Below, one piece after another: positions 34,358-42,857 of a DNA stretch of 64,000 bases. The notes beneath the pieces are model-generated. The model did not search any database, was not told the DNA's origin, and saw nothing but the letters and a program-made list of their open reading frames with translations. The DNA is from Lutibacter sp. (GTDB lineage: Bacteria; Bacteroidota; Bacteroidia; Flavobacteriales; Flavobacteriaceae), in assembly GCF_016342705.1 (NCBI RefSeq), contig NZ_JAEINV010000012.1, forward strand, positions 50,767-114,766. The letters run 5' to 3'. Made by a program: the position numbers and the translations under genes. The first letter of the stretch is position 1. The number at the start of each line of letters is the position of its first letter.

Positions 34358-35194
34358 ATGAAAAAATTAGTTATTTTATTACTATTTATTGGATTGTGTA
34401 TCAACTCATATGCCCAGACTTTTAAAGCAATGACATATAACATCCGTTTAAATGTTGCAGTCGATGGTGAAAATGCTTGGCCATTAAGAAAGGAATTTTT
34501 AACATCACAAATACAGTTTTATGAACCTGATATTTTAGGTGTTCAAGAAGCAACTCCTCTTCAGGTTGCTGAAATGTCTGTATCGCTTCCTCTATACAAT
34601 CAAGTAGGTGTTGGAAGAGATGGTGATGGTAAAGGAGAATCCTCAAATATTTATTATAAAAAAAATCGATTTATTGTTATAGAAACAGCTACTTTTTGGC
34701 TTTCTGAAACACCTGATGAAATTTCAAAAGGGTGGGACGCAGCATATAACAGAGTTTGTTCCTACGCTTTGTTGAAAGATAAAAAAACAAAATATAAAAT
34801 ATGGGTTTTCAATACTCACTTAGATCATATTGGAGAAGAAGCGAGAACTAAAGGTATTGAATTAATTATGACTAAAATTAAAACGCTTAACACAAATAAT
34901 TACCCCGTAATATTTATGGGTGATTTTAATTCTGACCCAGCCACTGAAAGAATTATAAATCTAAAAAAAATAATGAATGAATGTAGGGAAGTTTCAATAG
35001 AAAAACCTTTTGGTCCTTCAGGAACTTTTAATGGTTTTAAACACAATGAACCAGTGACCCAATTAATTGACTATATTTTTATTTCAAAAAATAATAAAAT
35101 AGTAGTTGATAAATATGCAATTTTAAGTGATTCTAAAGACTTAAAATATCCATCAGACCATTTGCCTGTATTTGTAAAATTGAGATATAAATAA
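34358..35194 (+). CDS. Exported endonuclease/exonuclease/phosphatase-family hydrolase
   Basis: The start at 34358 lies one base after the TAG of the GDPD-GH16 gene, implying translational coupling; the ATG at 34319 overlaps that gene and lacks the signal. MKKLVILLLFIGLCINSYAQ is a signal peptide. The EEP fold is clear from motifs in order: MTYNIRLNV, DILGVQEAT (metal Glu), FNTHLDHIG, MGDFNSDPA, and PSDHLPVFVK with the catalytic Asp-His. At 278 aa it is a single domain. Relatives hydrolyse phosphodiesters or phosphomonoesters of nucleic acids, inositides and sphingomyelin. In this operon an action on phosphoester groups of the imported glycan is more likely than DNA degradation, by inference. 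Confidence 0.85.
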   Translation: MKKLVILLLFIGLCINSYAQTFKAMTYNIRLNVAVDGENAWPLRKEFLTSQIQFYEPDILGVQEATPLQVAEMSVSLPLYNQVGVGRDGDGKGESSNIYYKKNRFIVIETATFWLSETPDEISKGWDAAYNRVCSYALLKDKKTKYKIWVFNTHLDHIGEEARTKGIELIMTKIKTLNTNNYPVIFMGDFNSDPATERIINLKKIMNECREVSIEKPFGPSGTFNGFKHNEPVTQLIDYIFISKNNKIVVDKYAILSDSKDLKYPSDHLPVFVKLRYK

Positions 35195-35306
35195 TAGAAT
35201 ATTGCTTAAATTAAACTAAAAGTAAAACTTTATCGATTAGTTGTTTTTGCTTATGTTGTGCAAGGGAATGCCATAATTTAAATATCCCATTTAAAATAAA
35301 TTAATT

Positions 35307-36353
35307 ATGAATTATCAAATCAAATTTAAACTAGTTTTAATGGCATTGATAGCTATTTCTTTAAATAGCTGCTCTCAAAATAAAACTACAAAAATAGCTT
35401 TTGGATCTTGTGGTCATCAAAATGATTCGTTACCAATTTATAATGTGGTGGTGAAACACAAACCAGATATATTTATTTTTTTAGGTGATAATATTTATGG
35501 TGACACCTATGATATGGATGTGCTAAAAGCTAAGTATGATATATTAAAAGGTAAACCCTCTTTCCAAAATTTAAAGAAAAACACACCTATAATTGCCACT
35601 TGGGATGATCACGATTTTGGTTGGAATGATGCTGGAAGACATTATAAATTTAAAAAGGAATCAAAAGAGATTTTTTTAGATTTTTTTAATGAACCTAAAA
35701 ATTCTGAAAGAAGGAAACAAGAAGGTGTTTACACTTCTTATTATTATGAAAAAAGCGGAAAAAATTTACAAGTAATTCTATTAGATGTCAGAACTTTTAG
35801 AGATGATTTATTAAAACATACAAAAGAAGAAAATAAATTCTTTTACGAACCAGATTATGTTCCATATCAACATGCAGACTCTACATTGTTGGGTGCAACA
35901 CAATGGAAATGGCTTGAAAAGGAATTATCAAAACCTGCAGATATAAGAATTATTGGTTCAGGTTCACAATTTGGAATTGAATATAATGGGTATGAAGCTT
36001 GGGCAAATTTCCCCTTGGAACAACAAAAATTCTTTGATTTAATAAAAAAAACTAAGGCAAATGGTGTTCTTTTTATTTCAGGAGATGTGCATTATGCCGA
36101 GATTTCAAAAGTTGAAACACCTAATTTATATCCCATCTATGATATAACTTCAAGTGGGCTTTCCTCACGTTGGCTGTTTGCAACCCCAAATAAAAACAGA
36201 ATTGAAGGACCCGTAATGGAAAATCATTTTGGTTTAATTACTATTAATTGGAAAACTAAAAACCCTGAAATAAAAATGGAAATTTGGGATGTGAATGATA
36301 ATCAACGAATTGAATATTCAATAAAATTAGATGAAATAAGTTTTAAAAAGTAA
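35307..36353 (+). CDS. PhoD-like alkaline phosphatase/phosphodiesterase lipoprotein
   Basis: A 348-aa metallophosphoesterase. The signal LMALIAISLNSCSQ carries a lipobox Cys. Motifs of the PhoD family: IAFGSCGHQNDSLPIY (Cys metal ligand region), FIFLGDNIYGD, IIATWDDHDFGWNDAG, VILLDVRTFRDDLL, and FISGDVHYAEIS near residue 255. PhoD enzymes release phosphate from monoesters and diesters and can act on teichoic-acid-type polymers. The N-terminal Ig-like domain of full-size PhoD is missing, as in the shorter eukaryote-like group. It lies between the EEP and GH3 genes and is probably part of the same transcript (112 bp gap before, 9 bp after). Confidence 0.85.
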   Translation: MNYQIKFKLVLMALIAISLNSCSQNKTTKIAFGSCGHQNDSLPIYNVVVKHKPDIFIFLGDNIYGDTYDMDVLKAKYDILKGKPSFQNLKKNTPIIATWDDHDFGWNDAGRHYKFKKESKEIFLDFFNEPKNSERRKQEGVYTSYYYEKSGKNLQVILLDVRTFRDDLLKHTKEENKFFYEPDYVPYQHADSTLLGATQWKWLEKELSKPADIRIIGSGSQFGIEYNGYEAWANFPLEQQKFFDLIKKTKANGVLFISGDVHYAEISKVETPNLYPIYDITSSGLSSRWLFATPNKNRIEGPVMENHFGLITINWKTKNPEIKMEIWDVNDNQRIEYSIKLDEISFKK

Positions 36354-36362
36354 CTACTCAAA

Positions 36363-38627
36363 ATGAAAACACACCTATTAAATATAATTTTATGGATAAC
36401 CTTACTATCAATTTTTTCTTGTTCTACAAAAATGACTATAAATAAAAAGCAACCAGAGAAAAATCCTAATAATTCAAAGGCAATAGTTTTTGTTGATAGT
36501 TTACTTCAAAAAATGACATTGGATGAAAAAATAGGTCAAACAATTCTCTTTTCTTCTGGCTCCGACATTACAGGACCAACTATAGATAAAAATTTCGTTG
36601 ATTATTTAAAAGATGGTATGCTTGGAGCAGTATTTAGTGTGCCAACTGTAAAAGCTACCATAGATCTTCAAAAAATTGCAGTTGAAGAAACCAGATTAGG
36701 AATTCCATTATTATTTGGATATGATGTTATTCACGGATACAAAACTATATTTCCAATTTCACTGGGAGAATCAGCATCTTGGGATTTAGATTTAATAGAA
36801 AAAAGTTCAAGAATTGCAGCAGAAGAAGCTTCGGCCTCGGGTTTTCACTGGACCTTTGCACCAATGATTGATATTACTCGTGATCCTCGTTGGGGAAGAG
36901 TCTCGGAAGGAGCGGGAGAAGATGTTTTTTTAGGTAGTGCAATTGCAAAAGCACGTGTTAAAGGTTTTCAAGGAGATGATTTATCTAAAAACAATACAAT
37001 TTTGGCTTGTGCAAAACATTTTGCAGCATATGGAGCAGCAATTGCAGGAAGAGACTATAATACGGTAGATATGTCCGAAAGAGAATTAAGGACAACGTAT
37101 TTGCCACCTTTTAAAGCTGCCATTGATGCCGGAGTAACTACTTTTATGACTTCTTTTAATGATTTAAATGGAGTTCCAGCTTCTGGAAATAAGTTTTTAT
37201 TGTCGGATATCTTAAGAAATGAATGGAACTTTGATGGTTTTGTGGTTACTGATTATACATCTATAAATGAAATGATTCCTCACGGGTATTCTAAAGATGA
37301 AAAACAGGCAGGAGAACAAGCGCTAAATGCCGGAGTTGATATGGATATGCAAGGTGGTGTATTTTTAAGAAATCTAAAAAAATTAGTTGAAGAAGGTAAA
37401 GTTTCAGAAGAAAAAATAACAGCTGCAGCAAGGCGTATTTTAATTTTAAAATATCGTTTAGGGCTGTTTGAAGATCCTTACAGATATAGTAATGAACAAC
37501 GTGAAAAAGTAACGCTTTATAAACCTGAATATTTAGAGACAGCCAAAGAATTAGCTCAAAAATCTATTGTCTTATTAAAAAATAAAAACAATATTTTACC
37601 TTTAAATAAGCATCAGAAAATAGCGTTAATTGGTCCTTTAGTTAAAGACGAAAGTCATATTTTAGGAACTTGGATAGCGCGTGGAGATAGGACTGGTAAA
37701 GCTGTTAGTGTTTATGAAGGAATAGAAAATTTACTAGGGAATACTGAAATTATTGAGTACGCAAAGGGTTGTGAAATTGAAGGAAATGATAAATCAAAAT
37801 TCAATGAAGCTGTAAATATTGCTAAAGAATCAGATGTTGTAGTAATGGTTTTAGGAGAATCTCACGGATTAAGTGGTGAAGCTGCTAGTAGAACTAATTT
37901 AGATTTACCAGGAGTGCAAAAAGAGCTAATTGCTGAAATTAAAAGAACAGGGAAACCAATTATTTTAATTTTAATGAATGGTAGACCGTTAACATTAGAA
38001 TATGAAAACGAAGTTACAGATGCAATTTTAGAAACTTGGTTTTCTGGGACATTAGGCGGAACTGCAATTACGGATGTGCTTTTTGGAGTGTACAATCCAT
38101 CAGGGAAACTTACAATGTCGTTTCCTAGAAATGTTGGGCAAATCCCGATTTATTACAACCATAAAAATACAGGAAGACCTTATGAAATTAAAGGGGCAGA
38201 ACAACTTTTTAGATCAAAATATTTAGATGTTCCTAATTCGCCATTATATCCATTTGGTTATGGTTTAAGTTATACGTCATTTGAATATTCAGACTTAAAA
38301 ATTAATAAAAAAGAGTTTAATTTTAATGAAACTATTGAGATTAGGGTAACAGTTACAAATACTGGGAAATATGATGGCGAAGAGATTGTGCAACTATATA
38401 TTCAAGATATTGTAGGAAGTGTTACTAGACCAGTGAAAGAATTAAAAGGGTTTGAAAAAGTTTTTCTGAAAATTGGGGAATCGAAAGAAATATCATTTTC
38501 ATTGACTTCTAAAAATTTAGCATTTTATACAATCGATATGAGTTTTAAAGCTGAGGTAGGCGATTTTAAAATATTTGTAGGAACAAATAGTGCAAAACTT
38601 TTGGAATCAGCGTTTGTTTTAAAATAA
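36363..38627 (+). CDS. GH3 beta-glucosidase (BglX-like) lipoprotein
   Basis: A 754-aa exo-acting enzyme that removes glucose from beta-glucan oligosaccharides in the periplasm or at the surface. The lipoprotein signal ends in LLSIFSCSTK. The GH3 N-terminal barrel shows GYDVIHGYKTIFPISLGE, APMIDITRDPRWGRVSEGAG and KHFAAYGAAIAGRDYNT. The nucleophile is Asp297 in FVVTDYTS, and the acid/base candidate is Glu506 in LSGEAASR in the second domain. A C-terminal fibronectin-III-like domain follows (VTVTNTGKYDGEEIVQLYIQ). Start 9 bp after the PhoD stop. Together with GH16 it forms a full route from beta-glucan to glucose. Confidence 0.93.
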   Translation: MKTHLLNIILWITLLSIFSCSTKMTINKKQPEKNPNNSKAIVFVDSLLQKMTLDEKIGQTILFSSGSDITGPTIDKNFVDYLKDGMLGAVFSVPTVKATIDLQKIAVEETRLGIPLLFGYDVIHGYKTIFPISLGESASWDLDLIEKSSRIAAEEASASGFHWTFAPMIDITRDPRWGRVSEGAGEDVFLGSAIAKARVKGFQGDDLSKNNTILACAKHFAAYGAAIAGRDYNTVDMSERELRTTYLPPFKAAIDAGVTTFMTSFNDLNGVPASGNKFLLSDILRNEWNFDGFVVTDYTSINEMIPHGYSKDEKQAGEQALNAGVDMDMQGGVFLRNLKKLVEEGKVSEEKITAAARRILILKYRLGLFEDPYRYSNEQREKVTLYKPEYLETAKELAQKSIVLLKNKNNILPLNKHQKIALIGPLVKDESHILGTWIARGDRTGKAVSVYEGIENLLGNTEIIEYAKGCEIEGNDKSKFNEAVNIAKESDVVVMVLGESHGLSGEAASRTNLDLPGVQKELIAEIKRTGKPIILILMNGRPLTLEYENEVTDAILETWFSGTLGGTAITDVLFGVYNPSGKLTMSFPRNVGQIPIYYNHKNTGRPYEIKGAEQLFRSKYLDVPNSPLYPFGYGLSYTSFEYSDLKINKKEFNFNETIEIRVTVTNTGKYDGEEIVQLYIQDIVGSVTRPVKELKGFEKVFLKIGESKEISFSLTSKNLAFYTIDMSFKAEVGDFKIFVGTNSAKLLESAFVLK

Positions 38628-38706
38628 AGAGTAATATCTCCATAAATGTTTTCTTTAAATTACTATTTTTTCTTAATTTTAAAAACTTTAAAAGGATTTT
38701 TTAAAT

Positions 38707-39645
38707 ATGGAAAACTTTAATAAAGTTAAAAGACGTGAGTTTATAAAAAAAAGTGGGATATTTACTGCTGGAACCCTGTTTTTAGGTTTTGGAGGCTCAA
38801 ATCTTTACGGGGCATTTGAGTTTGCTGAAATTGAAAATTCCATTCCATTTGTAACACTTAGTAATAACGTTAAAATGCCAATACTTGGCTTTGGAACTAA
38901 TACGCTTATGGGACCCGTTTGTATACAAAGTGTTTCCGATGCAATTTCAGTTGGATATCGCTTAATTGATACCGCTAAAATTTATGGAAATGAAGAATTT
39001 GTAGGGCAAGGGATAAAGCAAAGCGGTATGAATAGAAAAGAGCTATTTATAACTTCAAAACTTTGGGTAGATGATGCAGGTTATGAGAGTACTAAGAAAG
39101 CTTTTCAGACTTCCTTAGAGAAATTGGGCGTAGAATATTTAGATTTATATCTTATTCATAGACCAAGAGGAGATGTAAAAGGTTCATGGAAAGCTATGGA
39201 AGAGTTACATAATGAAGGAAAAATTAGAGCTATTGGAGTAAGTAATTTTAATCCTAATCAGTTAAATGATTTATTATTAAATGCTACTATTAAGCCGGTC
39301 ATTAATCAAATTGAGACAAATGTTTTCTGTCAGCAACACATTTCTTATGAATTTTTAAAAAACACGAATATTCAAATGGAAGCTTGGTCTCCATTTGCTG
39401 CTGGTAGAAATGATATTTTTAACAACCAAATCTTAAAAGAAATTGGTGAAAAGTATCAAAAAAGTGTTGCGCAAGTTTGCTTAAGATGGCTTTATCAAAG
39501 AGGAATTGTTGCTATTCCAAGATCTTCACAAAAAACACATATGATTGAAAATTTAAATATTTTTGATTTTGAACTTTCTAAAGCAGACATAAAAAAAATA
39601 GTAGCATTAGATGTAGATACTACTCAATTTCCTGAATGGGAATAA
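38707..39645 (+). CDS. Tat-exported aldo/keto reductase
   Basis: A 312-aa NADPH-type oxidoreductase with a twin-arginine signal: KRREFIKKSGIFTAGTLFLG with Arg9-Arg10. The AKR tetrad is intact: Asp88 in LIDTA, Tyr93 in KIYGN, Lys118 in TSKLW and His151 in LIHRP. VSNFNPNQLN and AIPRSSQKTHMIENL are typical cofactor-site motifs. Export as a folded, cofactor-loaded protein into the periplasm would explain the Tat signal; a sugar aldehyde substrate is possible. It ends the glucan block and is 79 bp after GH3, so it may be in the same operon. It converges on the RraA-family gene. Confidence 0.85.
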   Translation: MENFNKVKRREFIKKSGIFTAGTLFLGFGGSNLYGAFEFAEIENSIPFVTLSNNVKMPILGFGTNTLMGPVCIQSVSDAISVGYRLIDTAKIYGNEEFVGQGIKQSGMNRKELFITSKLWVDDAGYESTKKAFQTSLEKLGVEYLDLYLIHRPRGDVKGSWKAMEELHNEGKIRAIGVSNFNPNQLNDLLLNATIKPVINQIETNVFCQQHISYEFLKNTNIQMEAWSPFAAGRNDIFNNQILKEIGEKYQKSVAQVCLRWLYQRGIVAIPRSSQKTHMIENLNIFDFELSKADIKKIVALDVDTTQFPEWE

Positions 39646-39718
39646 AGAATAATTATAGTTTTAATAAACATCAAATTTAAAATTGTAAATATTCCATTAT
39701 TAGATGTTAATATTTTGT

Positions 39719-40441
39719 TTATCTGTTTTTTTGTAATTTTTTCCATTCTTGAAATTGTGCTAAGGAGGCTTCATTGGTTGGTGGATATAAACCAATAATT
39801 GTTTGTCCTTCTGCAACTTTTTCTAAAACAAAGTCTTCAAAAATGGTCATTTCAACACATTCATCGGTAACTTCATTTATAATTTCTTGAGGAATAACCA
39901 TAATACCATCATCATCACCAACTAAAACATCGCCAGGGAAAACGGCAACATCGCCACAGCCAATAGGTACATTTATATCTAACGCTTGATGTAATGTTAA
40001 ATTTGTTGGAGCGGATGGACGTTGATGGTATGAAGGGAAATCTAACGCCGCAATTTCGGCGCAATCTCTAAATCCACCATCGGTTACAATTCCAGCGACA
40101 CCTCTTACCATTAAACGAGTTACCAAAATTGAACCAGCAGAAGCTGCTCTTGCATTGTTTCTGCTATCAATAACCAATACAGAGCCTTCAGGGCATTCTT
40201 CAACAGCAACACGTTGAGGGTGTTTAGGGTCTCTAAATATACTTATTGGGTTTAAATCTTCTCGTGCAGGTATATAACGTAATGTAAAAGCTTCGCCAAC
40301 CATAGTGGGTTTTCCTAGTTTTAAAGGTTGTACATTTTGAATAAATTGGTTTCTTAAACCTCTTTTGAATAAACAAGTTGCAATAGTTGCAGTACTAACA
40401 GTTTTTAGTTTGTTTCTGGTTGAAGTTGAAAGCGTATTCAT
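39719..40441 (-). CDS. RraA-family protein (class II pyruvate aldolase-like)
   Basis: A 240-aa protein of the RraA/HMG-CHA aldolase fold. The start at 40441 (MNTLSTSTRNK) is chosen; the longer frame runs through the divergent promoter and operator. GGFRDC with Arg125-Asp126 is the catalytic GGxRD pair of metal-dependent HMG/CHA aldolases. The nearby GDVAVFPGDVLVGDDDGIMVIP block is the family C-terminal signature. Members either cleave pyruvate from 4-hydroxy-2-oxo acids or, as E. coli RraA, inhibit RNase E. The gene diverges from PL6-1, and the operator pair at 40503-40525 lies between them, placing it in the alginate regulon; this argues for a metabolic role on 2-keto acids, by inference. 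Confidence 0.8.
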   Translation of the reverse strand: MNTLSTSTRNKLKTVSTATIATCLFKRGLRNQFIQNVQPLKLGKPTMVGEAFTLRYIPAREDLNPISIFRDPKHPQRVAVEECPEGSVLVIDSRNNARAASAGSILVTRLMVRGVAGIVTDGGFRDCAEIAALDFPSYHQRPSAPTNLTLHQALDINVPIGCGDVAVFPGDVLVGDDDGIMVIPQEIINEVTDECVEMTIFEDFVLEKVAEGQTIIGLYPPTNEASLAQFQEWKKLQKNR

Positions 40442-40474
40442 TAGATTTAATTTATAAAAATTGGTTAGAATTGA

Positions 40475-40526
40475 TTGTTGTTTAAACAAATATACATATA
40501 TTTGGTAAACCAAATTGGTAAACCAA
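40475..40526. promoter_or_regulatory. Divergent promoter with two GntR/FadR-type operators (rraA/PL6-1)
   Basis: Plus strand: TTG at 40475-40477 and TATATTTG at 40497-40504, 19 bp apart. Minus strand: TATATTTG as CAAATATA at 40487-40494. Two TGGTAAACCA boxes at 40503-40512 and 40516-40525, 13 bp apart, overlap the plus -7 element. They match the FadR-subfamily operator form TGGTNNACCA. Confidence 0.75.
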
Positions 40527-40542
40527 TTTAATTTATTAAAAA

Positions 40543-42852
40543 ATGAAACGAAATATTCTTTATTTAACACTTTTTACAATCATTATATTTTCTTGTAACA
40601 CTACAAAATCAGTAGGGATTTTGGTAAAAGATATTAATGAACTGAATTCTGCAATTACAAATGCGAAAGCAGGTGATGAAATTATTTTAGCAAACGGAAT
40701 TTGGAAAGATATTGAAGTAAAATTTACAGGAAAAGGAACAAAAGAGCATCCAATTATTTTAAAAGCAGAAACAGCGGGAGAAGTTTTTATTGAAGGAGTT
40801 TCTAATTTAGAAATAGGAGGAGAATATTTGGAAGTAAGTGGTCTTCATTTTAAAAATGGCTATACGCCATCAAAAAACGTGATTCAGTTTAAAATTGATT
40901 CTGATAATATTGCCAGAAACTGTAAAGTTACCAATTGCGTTATTGAAGAATTTACACAGCCAGAAAGAGATATTCAAGATCATTGGGTGGAATTTTGGGG
41001 AAGAAATAACGAATTAAGCAATTGTTATATTGCTGGGAAATCTAATAGCGGACCAACAGTAATGGTGGTTTTAAAAGGAAATGAAAGTATAAATAACCAT
41101 CACCAAATTATAAATAATTATTTTGGACCGCGACCAAGAAAAGGTGGTCCACACGGTGAAACATTACAAATTGGTGATAGTGGAACTTCAATGTCACCAT
41201 CGTTTGTAAATGTGGCTAATAATTATTTTGATCGTAATAATGGAGAGGTAGAAATAGTTTCAAATAAGTCTAATAACAACATTTTTAAAAATAATATTTT
41301 CTTTGAAAGCGAAGGTTCATTAGTATTACGTCATGGAAATTACGTTACAATTGATGGTAATATTTTTATAGGAAATGATAATTCTGAATTTATTGGAGGA
41401 ATTAGAGTAATAAATACAGGGCATTGGATTACAAACAACTATTTTTATAAAATTAATGGAAATGAATTTAGAAGTGCGCTGGCAGTAATGAATGGCGTAC
41501 CAAAATCTCCTTTAAATAGATACAACCAAGTTACAGATGCCGTAATTGCCTATAACTCTTTTATAGATTGTAAATCGCCTTGGCAATTTAGCGTTGGAGC
41601 AAACAATGATAAAAGCGATGTGTTGCCAGCTTCTGAAATTCGTTCTGCGCGACCAATTAGAACTATTTTAGCGAATAATGTAATTTACAATCAACAAGCA
41701 GATGAATTTCCAATTGTAAATTATGATAAAGTTGATGGAGTAACGTTTAAGAATAATAGCTTAAACAGTACCAATAAAAGTGAGGTTACTAGTGATGGAC
41801 TGATCACTAAAAATATGGAAATGAAACAACTTTCAGATTGGTTGTTTGTTCCTGTAACTAATGATAGTGAAACATATGCTGGATTTGATTTTGAAACCAT
41901 AACAACAGATTTGCTTGGGAATTCTCGAGCAACTCAAAACAATGTTGGAGCAATAACAGTTCCTGCCAATGAGTCTAATTTTAAGTTTGATAAAAAAGCA
42001 TATGGACCTACTTGGTTTTCTTCTGAAAAAGAAAAAGTTGCAGCAATTACTGTGGAAGTTTCAACAGCTATAGAACTTCTAGATGCGGTATCAAAAGTAG
42101 TTTCTGAAACAGTTATTGAATTAAATTCAGGTTCTTACGAAATTTCAAAATCATTGAATATTAGCAATAAAGTAACTATTAAATCAAAAGATGAAAATAG
42201 CAAAGCTCAATTGTTATATACTGGTGAGGCAAATACTCCAGCTTTTCAAATGCTACCAAAAGGTATTTTAATTTTAGAAGATTTAGATTTAAAAGGAACG
42301 AATGAACAACAAGCAATTGCTCCACTTGAAAAAGGAATGTCCAAAGCCTATAATTTATGGATGAAAAACACTTCTGTTAGCGATTTTAAAGATGTGTTAA
42401 AAACATATAAAAATTCATTTTCGGACACTATTTCAATTGTAAATTCATCGTTTAAAAACTGTGAAAATGGAATTCAATTAGCAGGTGAAATAGATGATAA
42501 AGGTGAATATAGCGCTGAGTTTGTGTATATTCAAAACTCGGAATTTGACAATGTTAAAAACAACGTATTAAATTATTATAGAGGAGGTTATGATGAGTCT
42601 ACCATTGGTGGTAATTTAGTTTTTGAACAAAATAAATTTACAAATTGCGGTAAAAAGGATGCTGAAGGAATTTTAATTAAAACGCGCGGAATTGTAAATG
42701 TAATTTTTAAAGAAAATTCGTTTACCAATAATCCAGTTAAATTAATTGCCATTTTATGGGGGGAAAAAGGACAGCAACCTGTTGATAATACAATAATTAA
42801 TTCAGGTAAAATTGAAGTTCAACAAAACTTGAAAATGAAATTAATGTATTAA
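40543..42852 (+). CDS. PL6 alginate lyase, two-domain beta-helix lipoprotein
   Basis: Cuts alginate by beta-elimination, giving unsaturated oligouronates. Lipoprotein signal: LFTIIIFSCNTTK. The N-terminal parallel beta-helix of the chondroitinase-B/PL6 type runs to about residue 400. Lys242 in SNKS and Arg263 in RHGN are the catalytic base and acid candidates, 21 residues apart as in characterised PL6 enzymes. GPRPRKGGPHGETLQIG near residue 205 fits the substrate and calcium region. The remaining 340 residues form a second beta-helix (AIELLDAVSKVVSETVIELN onward), making 769 aa, longer than single-domain PL6. A paralogue with the same layout lies at 48504. Heparinase-fold gene 5 bp downstream. 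Confidence 0.9.
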   Translation: MKRNILYLTLFTIIIFSCNTTKSVGILVKDINELNSAITNAKAGDEIILANGIWKDIEVKFTGKGTKEHPIILKAETAGEVFIEGVSNLEIGGEYLEVSGLHFKNGYTPSKNVIQFKIDSDNIARNCKVTNCVIEEFTQPERDIQDHWVEFWGRNNELSNCYIAGKSNSGPTVMVVLKGNESINNHHQIINNYFGPRPRKGGPHGETLQIGDSGTSMSPSFVNVANNYFDRNNGEVEIVSNKSNNNIFKNNIFFESEGSLVLRHGNYVTIDGNIFIGNDNSEFIGGIRVINTGHWITNNYFYKINGNEFRSALAVMNGVPKSPLNRYNQVTDAVIAYNSFIDCKSPWQFSVGANNDKSDVLPASEIRSARPIRTILANNVIYNQQADEFPIVNYDKVDGVTFKNNSLNSTNKSEVTSDGLITKNMEMKQLSDWLFVPVTNDSETYAGFDFETITTDLLGNSRATQNNVGAITVPANESNFKFDKKAYGPTWFSSEKEKVAAITVEVSTAIELLDAVSKVVSETVIELNSGSYEISKSLNISNKVTIKSKDENSKAQLLYTGEANTPAFQMLPKGILILEDLDLKGTNEQQAIAPLEKGMSKAYNLWMKNTSVSDFKDVLKTYKNSFSDTISIVNSSFKNCENGIQLAGEIDDKGEYSAEFVYIQNSEFDNVKNNVLNYYRGGYDESTIGGNLVFEQNKFTNCGKKDAEGILIKTRGIVNVIFKENSFTNNPVKLIAILWGEKGQQPVDNTIINSGKIEVQQNLKMKLMY

Positions 42853-42857
42853 TAAGG

